64,000 bases of DNA from Euglena gracilis. Lineage: Eukaryota > Euglenida > Euglenophyceae > Euglenales. The DNA is taken from positions 26,486,954 through 26,550,953 of the forward strand of contig CP154954.1 in assembly GCA_039621445.1 (NCBI GenBank), given 5' to 3'. The notes below the pieces were generated by a model, which saw nothing but the letters and a program-made list of their open reading frames with translations, made no database searches and was not told where the DNA came from. This document shows, piece by piece, positions 32,135-42,975 of the stretch. Each line of letters begins with the position of its first letter. The stretch's first letter is position 1. Both the position numbers and the translations under genes were made by a program.

Positions 32135-32236
32135 AACAGAAGGGGTGCCTGAAGGCGTGGCTGTTGGAGTTGCGGTGGAGGTACCAGATGAAGTGGTGGT
32201 GGGTGTGCTGCTGGGGGTGGGCGCAGGGGCAAAGCA
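32123..32236 (-). repeat. Thr/Pro/Ser block 16 (shortest)
   Basis: About 114 bp. The left border CGCCTAAAACAGAAGGGG resembles the CCGAAACAG border of blocks 4 and 11. The right border GGGCGCAGGGGCAAAGCAG is decayed. The minus frame reads FAPAPTPSSTPTTTSSGTS, with more Ser and Thr than Pro. Confidence 0.8.
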
Positions 32237-32292
32237 GAAAATACCACGCCACACGGCGCTTTTGCGGGCTGGACCTATTCGCGCCACTGCAG

Positions 32293-32433
32293 AACCTCGA
32301 AGAGCATGGAGCAAGGTCGGACGCACAGACAGGAGTGGTCGTGACACCGCCCCATTCTGATCCCGAAGAAGAACCCCTCCCCAAGGTTTTGGCTCCTTGG
32401 GGGGTCTTAAACAGGTGGGACATAGAAGTCTGA
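32293..32433 (+). CDS. Candidate exon, acidic peptide
   Basis: After GCGCCACTGCAG the plus frame reads NLEEHGARSDAQTGVVV and HSDPEEEPLPK, to a possible donor AAG|GTTTTG at 32385. It can also read on to a stop at 32431-32433. The residue mix is natural and strongly acidic. The donor is weak and no partner exon was found. Confidence 0.25.
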   Translation, partial: NLEEHGARSDAQTGVVVTPPHSDPEEEPLPKVLAPWGVLNRWDIEV

Positions 32434-33397
32434 GTGCCGTTTGTGTGTGAGGCTACTGTCTGAACAAATTGCCCGTGGCATTACATTTTTCCAATTGTCC
32501 TTAGGGGTTAAAGCTGACGGACTCAATGCGAAGCTTGTTGATGCCTGTTGATGTTGATGCGATGTGGTGCAGGCTTGTTTTAAGAACACAGGGGGAAGTG
32601 GGATGATACCTTCTGCTGTGTGGTGCCCACCACAATCCCTGGGGGGGGGGGTCGATGAGCTCTAATCCTTTGATGGGTAAGAGCGAAACCCACCACCAAG
32701 AAAAACCCTCCTCTGACCCCCCATGCAAAAATGGCTGATGAGAACGATGGGAAGTCAGTCATTTTATTGGGATGAAGATTTTTCGTAGAATTTTCCTTTG
32801 TGATGAAAAGCAATATGCGACCCTTTGCCAATATGCGACACCTGGCCAAAAAAAAGATAACCACCTTTAAGACGAATTTGCAGGGTCGCACCTATTCAGG
32901 ATGCAAATCTGACCCCCCCCTCCCCATGACCCAGTAGCCCATTCCAGGAACTTTGTTTCAATGAAAAATGGCCATTGAGTTCCAGGATTCCAGGAGAGTT
33001 GCGCTTCTGATTTACCTAATTTGCACCAAGTTCGAGTATGTCTGTTTGACTTGGTCTAGCACCAAAAAGGACTGCAAAAAAACACACAATTTCTGCAAAA
33101 AACGTGCATTTTGGAAATAAATACATTGCCCCAGGAAACTGCCACCTGACAAGTACAATACCAGGACCCTAATAACTCTCTCTAATGACGGGTTGGCGAG
33201 TACCGGGGACCCTGACAGTTTCCGAGGCAGGAACCTAACACACAGAGGGGGTAATGGCCGCACAGCATACTTATGACCCCACCTGCTGCACCCAGCATGG
33301 GCTCGCAGGTCCATTGTTTCCCTGCTGCGGGGACCCCAAGAGTCCTGCCTGCTCATAGCACCCCTTTGGGGGGAGGATCCTTCCTTTAAAAAAAAAT
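32434..33397. other. No gene seen
   Basis: Mixed sequence with a G run at 32641 and a diverged copy of the TGACGGGTTGGCGAGTACC motif at about 33185. No exon-like stretch. Confidence 0.4.
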
Positions 33398-33556
33398 GTG
33401 CACACACACACACATACTCACTCACTCATCACTCACTCACTCACTCACTCACTCACTCACTCACTCACTCACTCACTCACTCACTCACTCACTCACTCAC
33501 TCACTCACTCACTCACTCACGCACGCACGCACGCACTCACTCACTCACTTGCATGC
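33398..33556. repeat. (CACT)n microsatellite
   Basis: Starts with a short CACACACA run, continues with more than 25 near-perfect CACT units, has a small CACG interruption near 33520 and ends at ACTTGCATGC. Any open frame through it (His-Ser-Leu-Thr) is an artefact. Confidence 0.97.
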
Positions 33557-33672
33557 ATGTACACTTGTATGAGTGAGTGAGTGAACACGTGCATGCACAC
33601 TCACCATTCACTCATTCATACACACGTATGCACAGGCGCAATCATACAGACACATGCAGAAACGCACACAGC

Positions 33673-33852
33673 ATTGCCCTGGGCGGCGGACGGCGTCCCC
33701 GTGGGTGTTCCGGTTGGCGTGCCAGAGGGGGTACTGGTGGCCGTTACAGACGGCGTGCCGGAGGGGGTGCCGGACGGCGTGGAGGTAGGGGTCGCCGTGG
33801 AGGAGGCGGTGGGCGTGCTGCTCGGCGTGGGGGAGGCTGGGGCCTGGCGCAG
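33673..33852 (-). repeat. Thr/Pro/Ser block 17
   Basis: The left border TGCCCTGGGCGGCGGACGG is like block 12. The right part turns into GGAGGCGGTGGGCGTGCTGC and then GGGGCCTGGCGCAG. It sits between the CACT microsatellite and an old MITE. Confidence 0.85.
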
Positions 33853-33886
33853 GAGTCTGGTGCCGCTGTGCCCCGGGGGTTGCTAT

Positions 33887-34144
33887 TAGGCTCCTTTTTA
33901 AGGCCCCACGGCGCAGGGGGGGGGGGGCACACACCTGGCCTGGACCCACGCCGGGGAGGGGGAGGGGGGTGGCGGAGGCCCCAGAAAATCTGGCTGCCTA
34001 AAATCATTTCGAAAAAAAAATTCGGTTCTTTGCGCCGAAATCCAGACGCGGGCCTCTGGCCCAGGACCCCCTTGGGGGGGGGTCTGGCCCCAGACCCACC
34101 CCCCTCCCCCGGAGGGGGGGTCTTCTGAGTTGAAAAAAATCCTG
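33887..34144. mobile_element. Decayed hAT-like MITE
   Basis: A 258-bp relative of the 291-bp family. The left end TAGGCTCCTTTTTAAGGCCC and right end GTTGAAAAAAATCCTG are degenerate. Flanks GTTGCTAT (33879-33886) and GTTGGAAT (34145-34152) match at six of eight positions, consistent with an old target duplication. It keeps the TTCTTTGCGCCGAAATCC half hairpin and a C/G run pair. Confidence 0.6.
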
Positions 34145-34152
34145 GTTGGAAT

Positions 34153-35096
34153 ACCCCAGGGGGAGGGAACAATGAAATTATTATTATTATATATTATTTT
34201 TCTTAAAATATGCACGATTGCACGGTAATTATACGGGATCATGCGGGGGGGAGGGGGAAGCGGTGGTGAAGACATGTGGGTTGATGGGAAACGATGTGAA
34301 AGAATGGGGGTGAACTGCATGATACTACCCGCGCTTTAAGAACACATGTTTTGCCTCTCTTCCCAGGTGGAACCCCCCCCCAACAAATAATGAAGCCCCT
34401 GAGGACCGACTTTGACAGCCTAAATAATAGCCCTCCCTTTGAGTCAAATGAAAAAGAATCACCGAGATCACCAGAGACATGGAAAATCACAAAAATCAAA
34501 AATTGGGTGGGAATAACAAAAAGAAAGGCACCCATTGCACAAAAAAAAGTATGAAGAACCAAAGAAAGAGGGGACTAGGCCGAGTGCATCTTTTTTGGGT
34601 CAATTCTCGATCTCAAAAATTACTCGACATCCTGAGGGATAATGCAGACCGCAGGGCTTGCACAGGATGGTGATCTTTCCCTCTCTGGACCCCACCAAAA
34701 AACATACCAGGGCATATTCAACTTGTCAAATGCTGTTCCTCAGAAAAATCTGAATAGGTGGGGCTTTCACAGGGATTTCAACCTCTCCTTTTGAACCCTT
34801 GAGTCCAAGCAACGCTGGGAACAAGAGCGGCAATCTCTGCAGAACGAGCGGCAGCCTGCAATCAATTCTCTTTTGCCCTTGCTGTTCCCTTTTGAATTTT
34901 GAGATTTTAAACTTCCAGGCGTTCTTGCAACCAAATCGTTTTTTTTACCCCAGCTGTGGAGAGGTGGTCCCTGGGGGGAGGGGGTGGTCCTTGGGAAAAC
35001 CAAAACATAACCTTAAAAAAACAAAAAACCTCAAAACAAAAAAATTTATTTATTTATTTATTATTTATTATTATTTATTTATTTATCCACATGCCA
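34153..35096. other. AT-rich spacer with (ATTT)n
   Basis: No gene seen. A TTATTATTATATATTATT tract lies at 34180. The last 60 bases (35038-35092) are an (ATTT)n microsatellite leading straight into block 18. Confidence 0.5.
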
Positions 35097-35310
35097 GGGT
35101 GTGGCAGTGGCGGTGTGGGTGGTGGTGCTGGTGGGGGTGGGGGTCGGGGTGCTGGACAGCGTGGCGGTAGGGGTCGCAGTGTCGGTTTCCGAGGCGGTGC
35201 CTGTGGTGGAGGGGGTGGCGGAGGGAGTGGCGGAGGGGGTAGCGGTAGGGGTGCTGGAGGCGGTGGCGGTGGGGGTGGAGCTGGTTGTCGGTGTCGCGGT
35301 GCCGGTTGAG
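35097..35310 (-). repeat. Thr/Ser-rich block 18
   Basis: First of a second class of blocks, with a 6-bp rather than a 12-bp period. The minus frame reads TATPT, SSTPTA and TTTHTATAT repeats with some Ser/Glu/Asp (ASETDTATP). An ATG at 35327 (MNGLQLSTGTATPTTS) opens this frame and it stops after PWHVDK at 35079. The borders of the first class are missing. Confidence 0.88.
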
Positions 35311-35516
35311 AGCTGGAGCCCATTCAATGGTTTGCCCAGATGGAAGGGGTAATTGTGGGTGGGTCATTCTCAACCTGCACCTTGCAGGGTCGCACGCTAC
35401 ACCAGAAAAAACCCCACATATTCTGCTGCTGGTCGGAGCTTGCCAGAAGAGGTGGCCAGCAACTGAATCGTCTCAAACCATCAGAGAAAAATCAGGTGAT
35501 TATGAATAGGGCCCAT

Positions 35517-35881
35517 GTCGAGGTTCTGGTCGTGGTCGGGGTGGAAGTATCGGTGGCGGTGCGGGTGGGGGTGGGGGTGGGGGTGGGGGTGGGCGACGGG
35601 GTGAAGGTGGGGATGACGGTCAGGGTGCCACTAGCGGTGGGGGTGTCCGTCTCCGTGACCGTGTCAGTCTCCGTGGGGCTGGCTGTGGAGGTCGCGGTCC
35701 GGGTCGGAGTACTGGTGGGCGTGGCGGTGGCCGTCGCTGTGCCTGTGGAGGTGATGGTGGCGCTGGGAGTTTGGGTCGGGATGACAGTGGCGGTTTGGGT
35801 GCTGGTGGATGTGCCCGTGAGAGAGGTCGTCCCCGTAAAAGTACGTGTTGTGGTTGGGGTTGCGGTCTCTGTGGCGGTTGC
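35517..35881 (-). repeat. Thr/Ser-rich block 19
   Basis: Second-class block. The minus frame from 35989 (MGWSPENLHCFLNGLNV) reads through WVAEATATETATPTTTRTF and alternating Thr-x units such as TETDTVTETDTP, and stops at 35492. A six-base period with ACN at every other codon is much easier to explain as a Thr-x-Thr-x selection than as the V-x-V-x seen on the plus strand. Confidence 0.88.
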
Positions 35882-36768
35882 TTCTGCAACCCACCTTCTT
35901 CCCCCAGGGGGAGGGGGGTTCAGCCAGATATGGATGCAAACATTCAAGCCATTGAGAAAACAATGTAAATTTTCCGGGGACCACCCCAATGCTGTCCCCA
36001 GGGACCACCATTTCAGGATGGAACAATTTGATTTCTCCCTTTTTAATTAGTTTTGTACGCTATTGCACCATTTCACCACACAGAAAACAACCAATTTATT
36101 TATTATTATTTATTTATTTATGCCCAAAAATTAACGAAATCTGAAAACTGAAACACTTGCTTCTCCTATAGTTTGTTATGTTGGTTGCCAAATCACAATC
36201 CCAAGGGAGGTCTTTGAGTGAGTGGGGTGCACATTTACCTTTTCCATTGAAAAAAAAACTCGGCAATTCCATTTGAAGATATAACTTCCAAAATGTGATA
36301 AAAATTAAAAAACTATCTGTGTTTTAAGAGCAGCAATTTTTGATTTCCTCGATAAAATATACCCTTCCTGAATATTCACCCCATAGTCATTAGAATTCTG
36401 CCCAAAGAGAAAACATAACGCCGAACCTCCCCTCCTGTTTGACTTAAGGGCAAGAAGCAGGGGGTGCTGATTTGGCCAAAAATATAGACCCAAAACAGAA
36501 TAAACGGGGTGGTGGGTTGACAAGGGGGAACCTGAATTAAAAAAAATATATATTCTTCGCACTTTACTTTTCTTCCATTTTTGGTATCCATTTTGGGGGG
36601 AAATTGACAATATCTCACCGACAAAACATGTTGGCTTTGCTTTCAGTATAAATTTTTATTATTTGAATTTGTTAAATAAAATTATTAAATTTTGGGTTTT
36701 CGTTATTTAACTGTCCAAAGAGTGCAAAAGAGCCTAACCTCCCCACTCATGAACCCCCCACTTTTAAC
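35882..36768. other. AT-rich, no gene seen
   Basis: Includes a small (ATTT)n tract at 36096 and plain AT-rich sequence to the MITE target duplication at 36761-36768. Two overlapping minus frames at 36305-36624 have no support. Confidence 0.45.
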
Positions 36769-37229
36769 CATACATCTCTTTAAGGACCCCGGGGGGGGGG
36801 ATGCTGGGCTAGGGCTAGAAATTTGGGCTGGCTAGCCCGCCCCCCCCCCCCCCGGGGGGGGGGGGGGGCTGGGCCCCGGCTGGACCGAACCGGGGCGAGC
36901 TGGACTGAAATCGGAAAAATGCCCAAAAATGACCTGTAGAACACAGTTTTGAAAAAATGATGCATCTGAAACCCCCCAAAAATGCCCCAAACGCCCCCCA
37001 AACCCCATTTTTGGCCACTTTTGAACACAGTTTTTCAAAAAATTTCGGCGCTTCGCGCCGAAAAATGTTGGGCTGGACCCCCAAAAAAGGGGCTGGCTAG
37101 CTGGGCTAGCAGCACCCCCCCCCCCGGGGGGGGGTGCTGCTGCGGCTGGGCTGGGCCCAAATCGGGGCTGGCTGCAGCCGCCCCCCCCCGGGGGGGGGGG
37201 GGGTTCGCAAAACCTTAGAGAGATGTATG
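36769..37229. mobile_element. hAT-like MITE, second terminal type
   Basis: A 461-bp element with ends CATACATCTCTTTAAGG and CCTTAGAGAGATGTATG (16 of 17 inverted positions match) and a perfect 8-bp duplication CTTTTAAC at 36761-36768 and 37230-37237. The interior has four C/G run pairs, a CGGCGC-TTC-GCGCCG hairpin near 37047 and GCTGGCTAGC motifs like those of the 409-bp family. No transposase. Confidence 0.9.
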
Positions 37230-37846
37230 CTTTTAACCCTCCACTTATACCCTCCCTCGGGCCAACCAGCCAAACCTTGACTATAAACCCCCCTGGAGAA
37301 GAAAATGAAAGTTGCCAAGGACAATTTTTTCGGCTGCAAACCACCTAAAAACTGATATTTTGGCAATTTCTTGAGACTGACAAAATCAAAAATGCCATAT
37401 TTGCCGAAAATTGCCAATTTGGGGGGGTCATTTTGGTGGATCGGATTTTCACCAACAATTCCTTGACTTATAACCCCCTCTTCCGCCGACCAACCAAACC
37501 AGATCCTATAACCCGGGGGGTTTGTAGGTGGGGGGGGGGCATTTGTTAATATTTTGTGCTTCGTTTCCTTCCCTTTTACATTCCCATGTGCCTGGGGGCA
37601 ACATCTGCTTTCAGAGCTTTCAGAACTTTTGTGTTCCTTTTGTTGAGAGATAAATTATCAATTCCTTCCAGTCAAATTTTATGAAGGATTCCTGTAAATA
37701 TAGGTAAAAGTATATAAACATGTTGATACATGGATATAGATATAAAGCTACGTGTGATACACATGGCAGATGTACTTCGTGGCCACCCCTCCCGGTTAGA
37801 GGGGTGACCTGAGGTTCTGGCACTGAGCGTGGACGTTCTCTTTCAG
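37230..37846. other. No gene seen
   Basis: Contains CTATAAACCCCCC and ATAACCCGGGGGG pieces related to the CTATAAGAAACC array at 56 kb. The end of the segment carries GTTCTCTTTCAG, the acceptor of the remnant that follows. Confidence 0.4.
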
Positions 37847-38748
37847 TGTCACCTTTGCTGACTTCCCTGCAGTGACCACGCAATGTCCGTGGGTCGTGGT
37901 GCGCTTCTCCCTCCACGATCTGGCGCATGTTCTCTCTCACCCGCATGGCACCACCTCCCTGGAGGTGTCCTACAGGTTGATTCCATGTCCCCGTTGTTCG
38001 CGCCCGACCCTCCACCGTGTGGACGGGGCCCAGGACAGTGGCAGTCGGCTGCAGCTGGCTGCCGGAACATGAGCTGCATTCACACCAGGGGCTTGCGTGC
38101 CGCTTTCGCCCCAAGCGGCTGTGCAAATCAAAAGCTTGACTAGCAATGTGCGCGACACAACCTGGCGCCTGAACGATCTGCTACATCTGGCGTTCGTCCG
38201 GTCGCGCGGCCACAGCCCGGAGGAGATCGAGCAGTTGATCCAGTGCGGGCGGCGGCAGCTAATGCACCTCTGCATTTTGCTGCATAGTCCCCATCCCGGT
38301 GGAGCGGAACATCTCCCATGGCAGGGCGTAGGGGGGGGGGTGCCCTGGTGAAGGTGGAGGTGGACGAGATAGAGCTGGGCTGGCAGGCATCCACCGCCAT
38401 GGCCTGCTGACTGTCCAAGAGGGGCAGGGCACTTGCGCAAACTCTTCAGGGCCATCCTGGATGGCGGGGCGCTTCTGCCAACTTGCACGGTGCCACCACA
38501 TGGCAGGGCACGGCTGTGGGGTGTCCGCGCGCCACGAGGTGCTGTGCAGCCGCCGGTGCACAATCTCCATTAACTGAGTTGAGGGACTGTGGGGCCGCTG
38601 AAAACCTGGCTCCGCACCAAAGACAGCATTCCTGCGGGGGCACCGACCCGACTACGTTGGGGAATGCGAATCACTTGTGAACACCCATGGCGATGATCGC
38701 TTCCTCTTGGGGCTGGAGGCCATCCGCTGGGTCAGCCTGCAGGACTGA
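37847..38748 (+). pseudogene. Broken gene remnant with CxxC motif
   Basis: Four plus-strand pieces share strong G/C third positions but lie in shifted frames. (a) 37848-38072 follows TTCTCTTTCAG and reads VTFADFP, WVVVRFSLHDLAHVL, SYRLIPCPRCSRPTLHRVDG, then a stop. (b) 38136-38350 reads RDTTWRLNDLLHLAFVRSRG, then SPEEIEQLIQCGRRQLMHL. (c) After a G run at 38327-38339 the frame shifts to LVKVEVDEIELGWQAS and a stop. (d) 38680-38748 reads HGDDRFLLGLEAIRWVSLQD and a stop. Frameshifts and stops between clearly coding-like pieces suggest a decayed gene or unresolved introns. The CPRC knuckle hints at a zinc-binding site. A large multidomain protein is possible, but I name no family. The 197-codon antisense frame has no codon bias. 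Confidence 0.5.
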
Positions 38749-39221
38749 CCTAACTACCACCACCACACTCACTAGCCGCACACCATACTGTTATCTCTCA
38801 GGGCTGCGAAGGCGACATATCCTGTTCACCAGTCAGCATCCACGGTCAGTGCTATAGGTTCAACCTTAGCAACCCCTGACCGGGGGGGGGGGGTAGCCAA
38901 AAGGTACCTATTGCATACAGGCAGGCAGGCAGGCAGGCAGATACAAGGCAGCCAGGTAGGCAGGTACGATGTAGGTAGGTGGGTGGGTAGGAAGGTGAAC
39001 CCCCCCACCCGAATATAAGAAACCCTCAAATATAAGCAAACCCTGACTGGACGATGTGAAGGAATTCTCATTAAAAACAGAGTAAAATGGCAGAAATCAG
39101 CGAATTCCAAATTTCAGCAACCCCAACATATGAGCCCATTTTCGGAATCCCAAATTCAAACATCCGGTTGCTTATATCTGGGGCCGACCCAAAATTGGCC
39201 AAAGGGTTGCTAATATTGGGG
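38749..39221. other. Spacer with small (GGCA)n and (GGTA/GGTG)n
   Basis: A G run at 38881 follows CCCCTGACC. (GGCA)n lies at about 38918-38940 and a mixed (AGGT/GGGT) stretch at 38965-38990. It prefigures the large tetranucleotide array. Confidence 0.6.
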
Positions 39222-40110
39222 GGTTAGGTAGGTAGGTAGGTCGGTAGGTAGGTAGGTAGATAGATAGGTAGGTAGGTAGGTAGGTAGGTATGTAGGTAGG
39301 TGGGTAGGTAGGTTGGTAGGTAGGTAGGTAGGTAGGTAGGTAGGTAGGTAGGTAGGTAGGTAGGTAGGTAGGTAGGTAGGTAGGTAGGTAGGTAGGTAGG
39401 TAGGTAGGTAGGTAGGTAGGTAGGTAGGTAGGTAGGTAGGTAGGTGGGTGGGTGGGTGGGTAGGTAGGTAGGTAGGTAGGGTGGTAGGTAGGGTGGTAGG
39501 TAGGTAGGTAGGTAGGTAGGTAGGTAGGTAGGTAGGTAGGTAGGTAGGTAGGTAGGTCGGTAGGTAGGTAGGTAGGTAGGTAGGTAGGTAGGTAGGTAGG
39601 TAGGTAGGTAGGTAGGTAGGTAGGTAGGTAGGTAGGTAGGTAGGTAGGTAGGTAGGTAGGTAGGTAGGTAGGTAGGTAGGTAGGTAGGTAGGTAGGTAGG
39701 TAGGTAGGTAGGTAGTTAGGTAGGTAGGTAGGTAGGTAGGTAGGTAGATAGGTATGTAGGTAGGTAGGTAGGTAGGTAGTCAGGTAGGGTGGTAGGTAGG
39801 TAGCTAGGTAGCTAGGTAGGTAGGTAGGTAGGTAGGTAGGTAGGGAGGTAGGTAGGTAGGTAGGTAGGTAGGTAGGTAGGTAGGTAGGTAGGTAGGTAGG
39901 TAGGTAGGTAGGTAGGTAGGTAGGTAGGTAGGTAGGTAGGTAGGTAGGTAGGTAGGTAGGTAGGTAGGTAGGTAGGTAGGTAGGTAGGTAGGTAGGTAGG
40001 TAGGTAGGTAGGTAGGTAGGTAGGTAAATAGGTAAGTAGGTAGGCAGGTAGGTAGGTGGGTGGGCAGGCAGGCAGGTTGGCAAACAGGCAGGTAGGCAGG
40101 CAGGTAGGTG
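39222..40110. repeat. Large (AGGT)n microsatellite
   Basis: Nearly 900 bp of AGGT units with scattered variants (TCGG, GGGT, GTTA, AAAT) that are commoner near both ends, as expected if the ends are oldest. The open minus frame (Leu-Pro-Thr-Tyr repeats) exists only because TACC repeats contain no stop. Confidence 0.98.
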
Positions 40111-41607
40111 GGTGGGAAGGGAGGAAGGAAGGAAGGGAGGTAAAAACATAGGTGGGTATGTGGTGTGTTCCTCTGTTGCTTCCTTGCTGTTTTGTTCTTT
40201 TACACAAGGCATATTGCCATGTTCTGGGCTCCAAGGAAGAATGATTCCGACCTTCCTGAAGAATGCCAGCATGAAGATGAGAATTTATGTATGTTGCACC
40301 ATCAACACTTTACCTTCTGTTGAAATGCCCATTCGCTGCAACGTCATCCCATGCAAGGCCCCTTTTTACTGTATGGATTGGCTGCTGATGCTGACGAAGA
40401 ACTGTTCAGATAATTTGCAGCCACAACTGACAAAAAATAAAGTGCAAAAATGAAGTGTAACATGTTTACCGATTGGGATTAGGCAGACCCCTAATTTGCA
40501 ATTGAATATAACCCCCCTCTGGGGAAGCGCCCACAGGCACCGTTCGTGCGGCGCAAGACAAAAAAAATCTGAAAATGCAGCACGTTTTGGCTTTTGAGCT
40601 GGTCTGCGCTGGTGCCCAAAAGAGCAAAAGCAGGGTCAGCAATTCTCTCATCCAAAAAAATAACGAAGAAAACTGGCGGGAACCTTTGCTTGCCCTTGCA
40701 AGAGCAAAAAACAGTCACTCCCAAGTGCGACTGGGTTATCCCATGACTTCTCCAGGTGGCTGTGTTTTATTAGGCTCAACCCCCAAAAAATGCCATCAAG
40801 CAAAGCATTTGCGGAGGGGGGGGGGGGGCAATGCGCTCTGGAGCCGAACGTAGGCCGAATTTTGGGAAAATCCTGACAAAAGCGCACCATAAGAGTCTTC
40901 CGAAACAGGGACCTAATTTGCGACCTAACTCCTGTCCGAAATGCGGCCATTCTCGGCGCGCCAATCCTAATCCTAACCCTATTCCTAAAAATAATTTCCA
41001 ATCCTAACGGAATTAAACAAAATTAGCCCGGCTCCGGCGCGGTTCTGCGGGGCCACAGGACCGAAAAGTCGGAAAGTTAGACCCGGGTGCTGCCATACCC
41101 CTCCCCCACTGGAGAGTCTAAAGCCCCCCCCCAGCAGGGCCTTAAGAATCCTGCTGGCTCAGAAGTTCAGAAGGGTGTTGCTTGGATAATTTTTCAAACT
41201 CAAAATGCCCGCTAATATGCACTCTCTATATACAAAGAAATGCATAATTGGTACTTTGGCTTCCATCGCCACTGATTCACTTTCATTGAGCCACCATTTT
41301 TGGCAAAAAATATGGTACCTTCTGAGAAGTGAATGCCAAAAATCCTGAGTTTCACAAATTTTTTTTCCGCACAATACAAGTGAATTATTTGGGTGTCGTA
41401 AAAGTGGAAGGTTAGCTTTTGGGGGTTGTTGAGAGGGATACAAAAAAATGCCAAATCCCCATCTTCGCAATAACTCGCAGCCTCCAATAATGGCTCACTA
41501 TCCGAACAATGAAATCTTCACCTCTTATGAGGAATGCGTGACGTCAGGGGTATCACCCGAGACATCTGATTGCTGGGAGAATTCTGCCAGTCAAGGTGAG
41601 CAGCGGT
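40111..41607. other. Spacer, no firm gene
   Basis: The plus frame 40112-40453 (NASMKMRIYVCC, then CNVIPCKAPFYCMDW) and the minus frame 40648-41001 have no codon or splice support. There is a G run at 40817, a CCTAATCCTAACCCTATTCC telomere-like piece at 40966, and a perfect 8-bp hairpin at 41131-41157. Confidence 0.4.
41131..41157. other. Hairpin CCAGCAGG/CCTGCTGG
   Basis: Perfect 8-bp inverted repeat with an 11-base loop (GCCTTAAGAAT). The loop contains CTTAAG, as the ends of the MITEs do, so it may be a self-joined remnant of MITE ends. That is inference. Confidence 0.6.
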
Positions 41608-41995
41608 CATGGAGGTGGTGGAGGTGATGGAGCTGCTCCGGGTGAACGTCCGGGTCGGGGTCGGGGTGGCCGTGGAGGAGCTCGTGATGCTGGTGGTCGT
41701 GGTGGGGCTGGCGGTGGCGGTGGTCGTGGACGTGATGGTGGCGCTGCGGGTGCGCGTGCCCGTGGAGGTCGCGGTGGTGGTGGGGGTGGCCGTCACCGTG
41801 GACGTGATGGTGGCGGTGCGGGTGCGGGTGGAGGTGCCGGTGGAGGTCGCGGTGGTGGTGGGGGTGGCAGTAGTTGTGGACGTGATGGTGGCGGTGCGGG
41901 TGCGGGTGGAGGTACGTGTAGGAGTCGCCGTGTCCGAGCTTGTTATGCTGGCACTGGGGGTGCTGGTGGTGGTGCTGGTAGGAGTTGTTGTCAGA
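41608..41995 (-). repeat. Thr/Ser-rich block 20
   Basis: Second-class block. The minus frame from 42201 enters through LKNKPLTTTPTSTTTSTP and repeats a unit of about 90 bp, seen as RTRTATITSTTTATPTTT two to three times. The plus-strand motif GTGGACGTGATGGTGGCGGT repeats at about 41726, 41798 and 41877. It ends with MTAAHLDWQNSP. Confidence 0.88.
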
Positions 41996-42497
41996 GGTTT
42001 ATTCTTGAGACCCACAGGAGGGGGAGTTAGCACCCATCTGTCCACCCCCCTGGAGGGGGGGGTTGGGGGGGGGCAGTAGGGTCCAGGGATGTATGATAAA
42101 TCCTGGGGGGGTCCGGACCGCCTCCTAACACAGACTGGGGGGGGGGGGTCAGAAGCCCTCCCACCCAGGGCGTTGCTTAAAGATCCCCCTTGGGGGTCCA
42201 CCTCAAGCTCAGAGGCTGGAAAACTTGGGCTTTCTTTTAGAAGATTTTTCGTTTTTTATTTTTTTCTCGTATGAAAAATAAAAACGTCCAAAAAATGTGC
42301 TTAAAAGTGGGGGGAAAGCAAACTTCTGCAAAAGAAATTTTTTCTCCAATTTTAGACCAAGGAGGGGGATCCGGACACCCCCTCCCAACATCTGGGGGGG
42401 GACTGACGGGCTTCCCATGCATCGCTGGGGTACTCAGTGAGAGGGGGAGGAAGGGGTAGGGCCCAACCGGGAGTCCAAACGTCAAAAAGGCCTCTGG
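41996..42497. other. Spacer with G-run rich sequence
   Basis: G runs at 42055, 42103, 42137 and 42393 and an AT-rich stretch at 42240-42300. No gene seen. Confidence 0.45.
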
Positions 42498-42975
42498 TCG
42501 CCGTATCTGAGGCCGTGAGTGTGGAACTGGGGGTGCTGGTGGAGGTTCGGGTGGGGGTTGCCGTCGTGGTGGGGGTGGCGGTTGACGTGGCACTTATGGT
42601 GGCACTGCGGGTGAACGTGCCGGTTCTGGTGAAGGTGGCCGTCGCGGTGGGGGACGCCGTTGCGGTGGCGGTGGTGGTGGAGCTCGGGGTGAGCGTGCTG
42701 GTTCGAGTGAGGGTTGCCGTTCTGGTGGGGGTTGCTGTGGAGCTGGGGGTGGCGGTTGCCGTGGAGGTTATGGTGGCGCTGCGGGTGAACGTGCCCGTCC
42801 TTGTGGGGGTGGCCGTGGCCGTGGCGGTGGCCGTTCTGGTTCTGGTGGTGGTGGAACTGAGGGTGGACGTCCTGGTTCGGGTGGAGGTTGCGGTTGCAGT
42901 TGGGGTGGCGGTGGTCGTGGCCGTTAGGGTGGCCGTCCGGCTGCGGGTGGAGGTGCTGGTCGGGGACGCCGTTCT
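42498..42975 (-). repeat. Thr/Ser-rich block 21 (longest)
   Basis: About 478 bp. The minus frame from 43041 (MEWMCCLFLSEWRKGAVPAL) leads into TSTSTRSRTATLTATT and several TRTGTFTRSATI-type units, and leaves as RGLFDVWTPGWALP. Compared with block 20 it uses the same Thr-x alphabet with more Phe and Leu. Confidence 0.88.

Noticed and set aside
33398-33580. Open frame of His-Ser-Leu-Thr repeats
   Set aside because: Translation of the (CACT)n microsatellite.
37970-38563. 197-codon minus frame
   Set aside because: Antisense to pieces with clear plus-strand codon bias; its own third positions look random.
39172-40272. 366-codon open frame of Leu-Pro-Thr-Tyr repeats
   Set aside because: Direct consequence of the (AGGT)n microsatellite, which has no stop on the minus strand.
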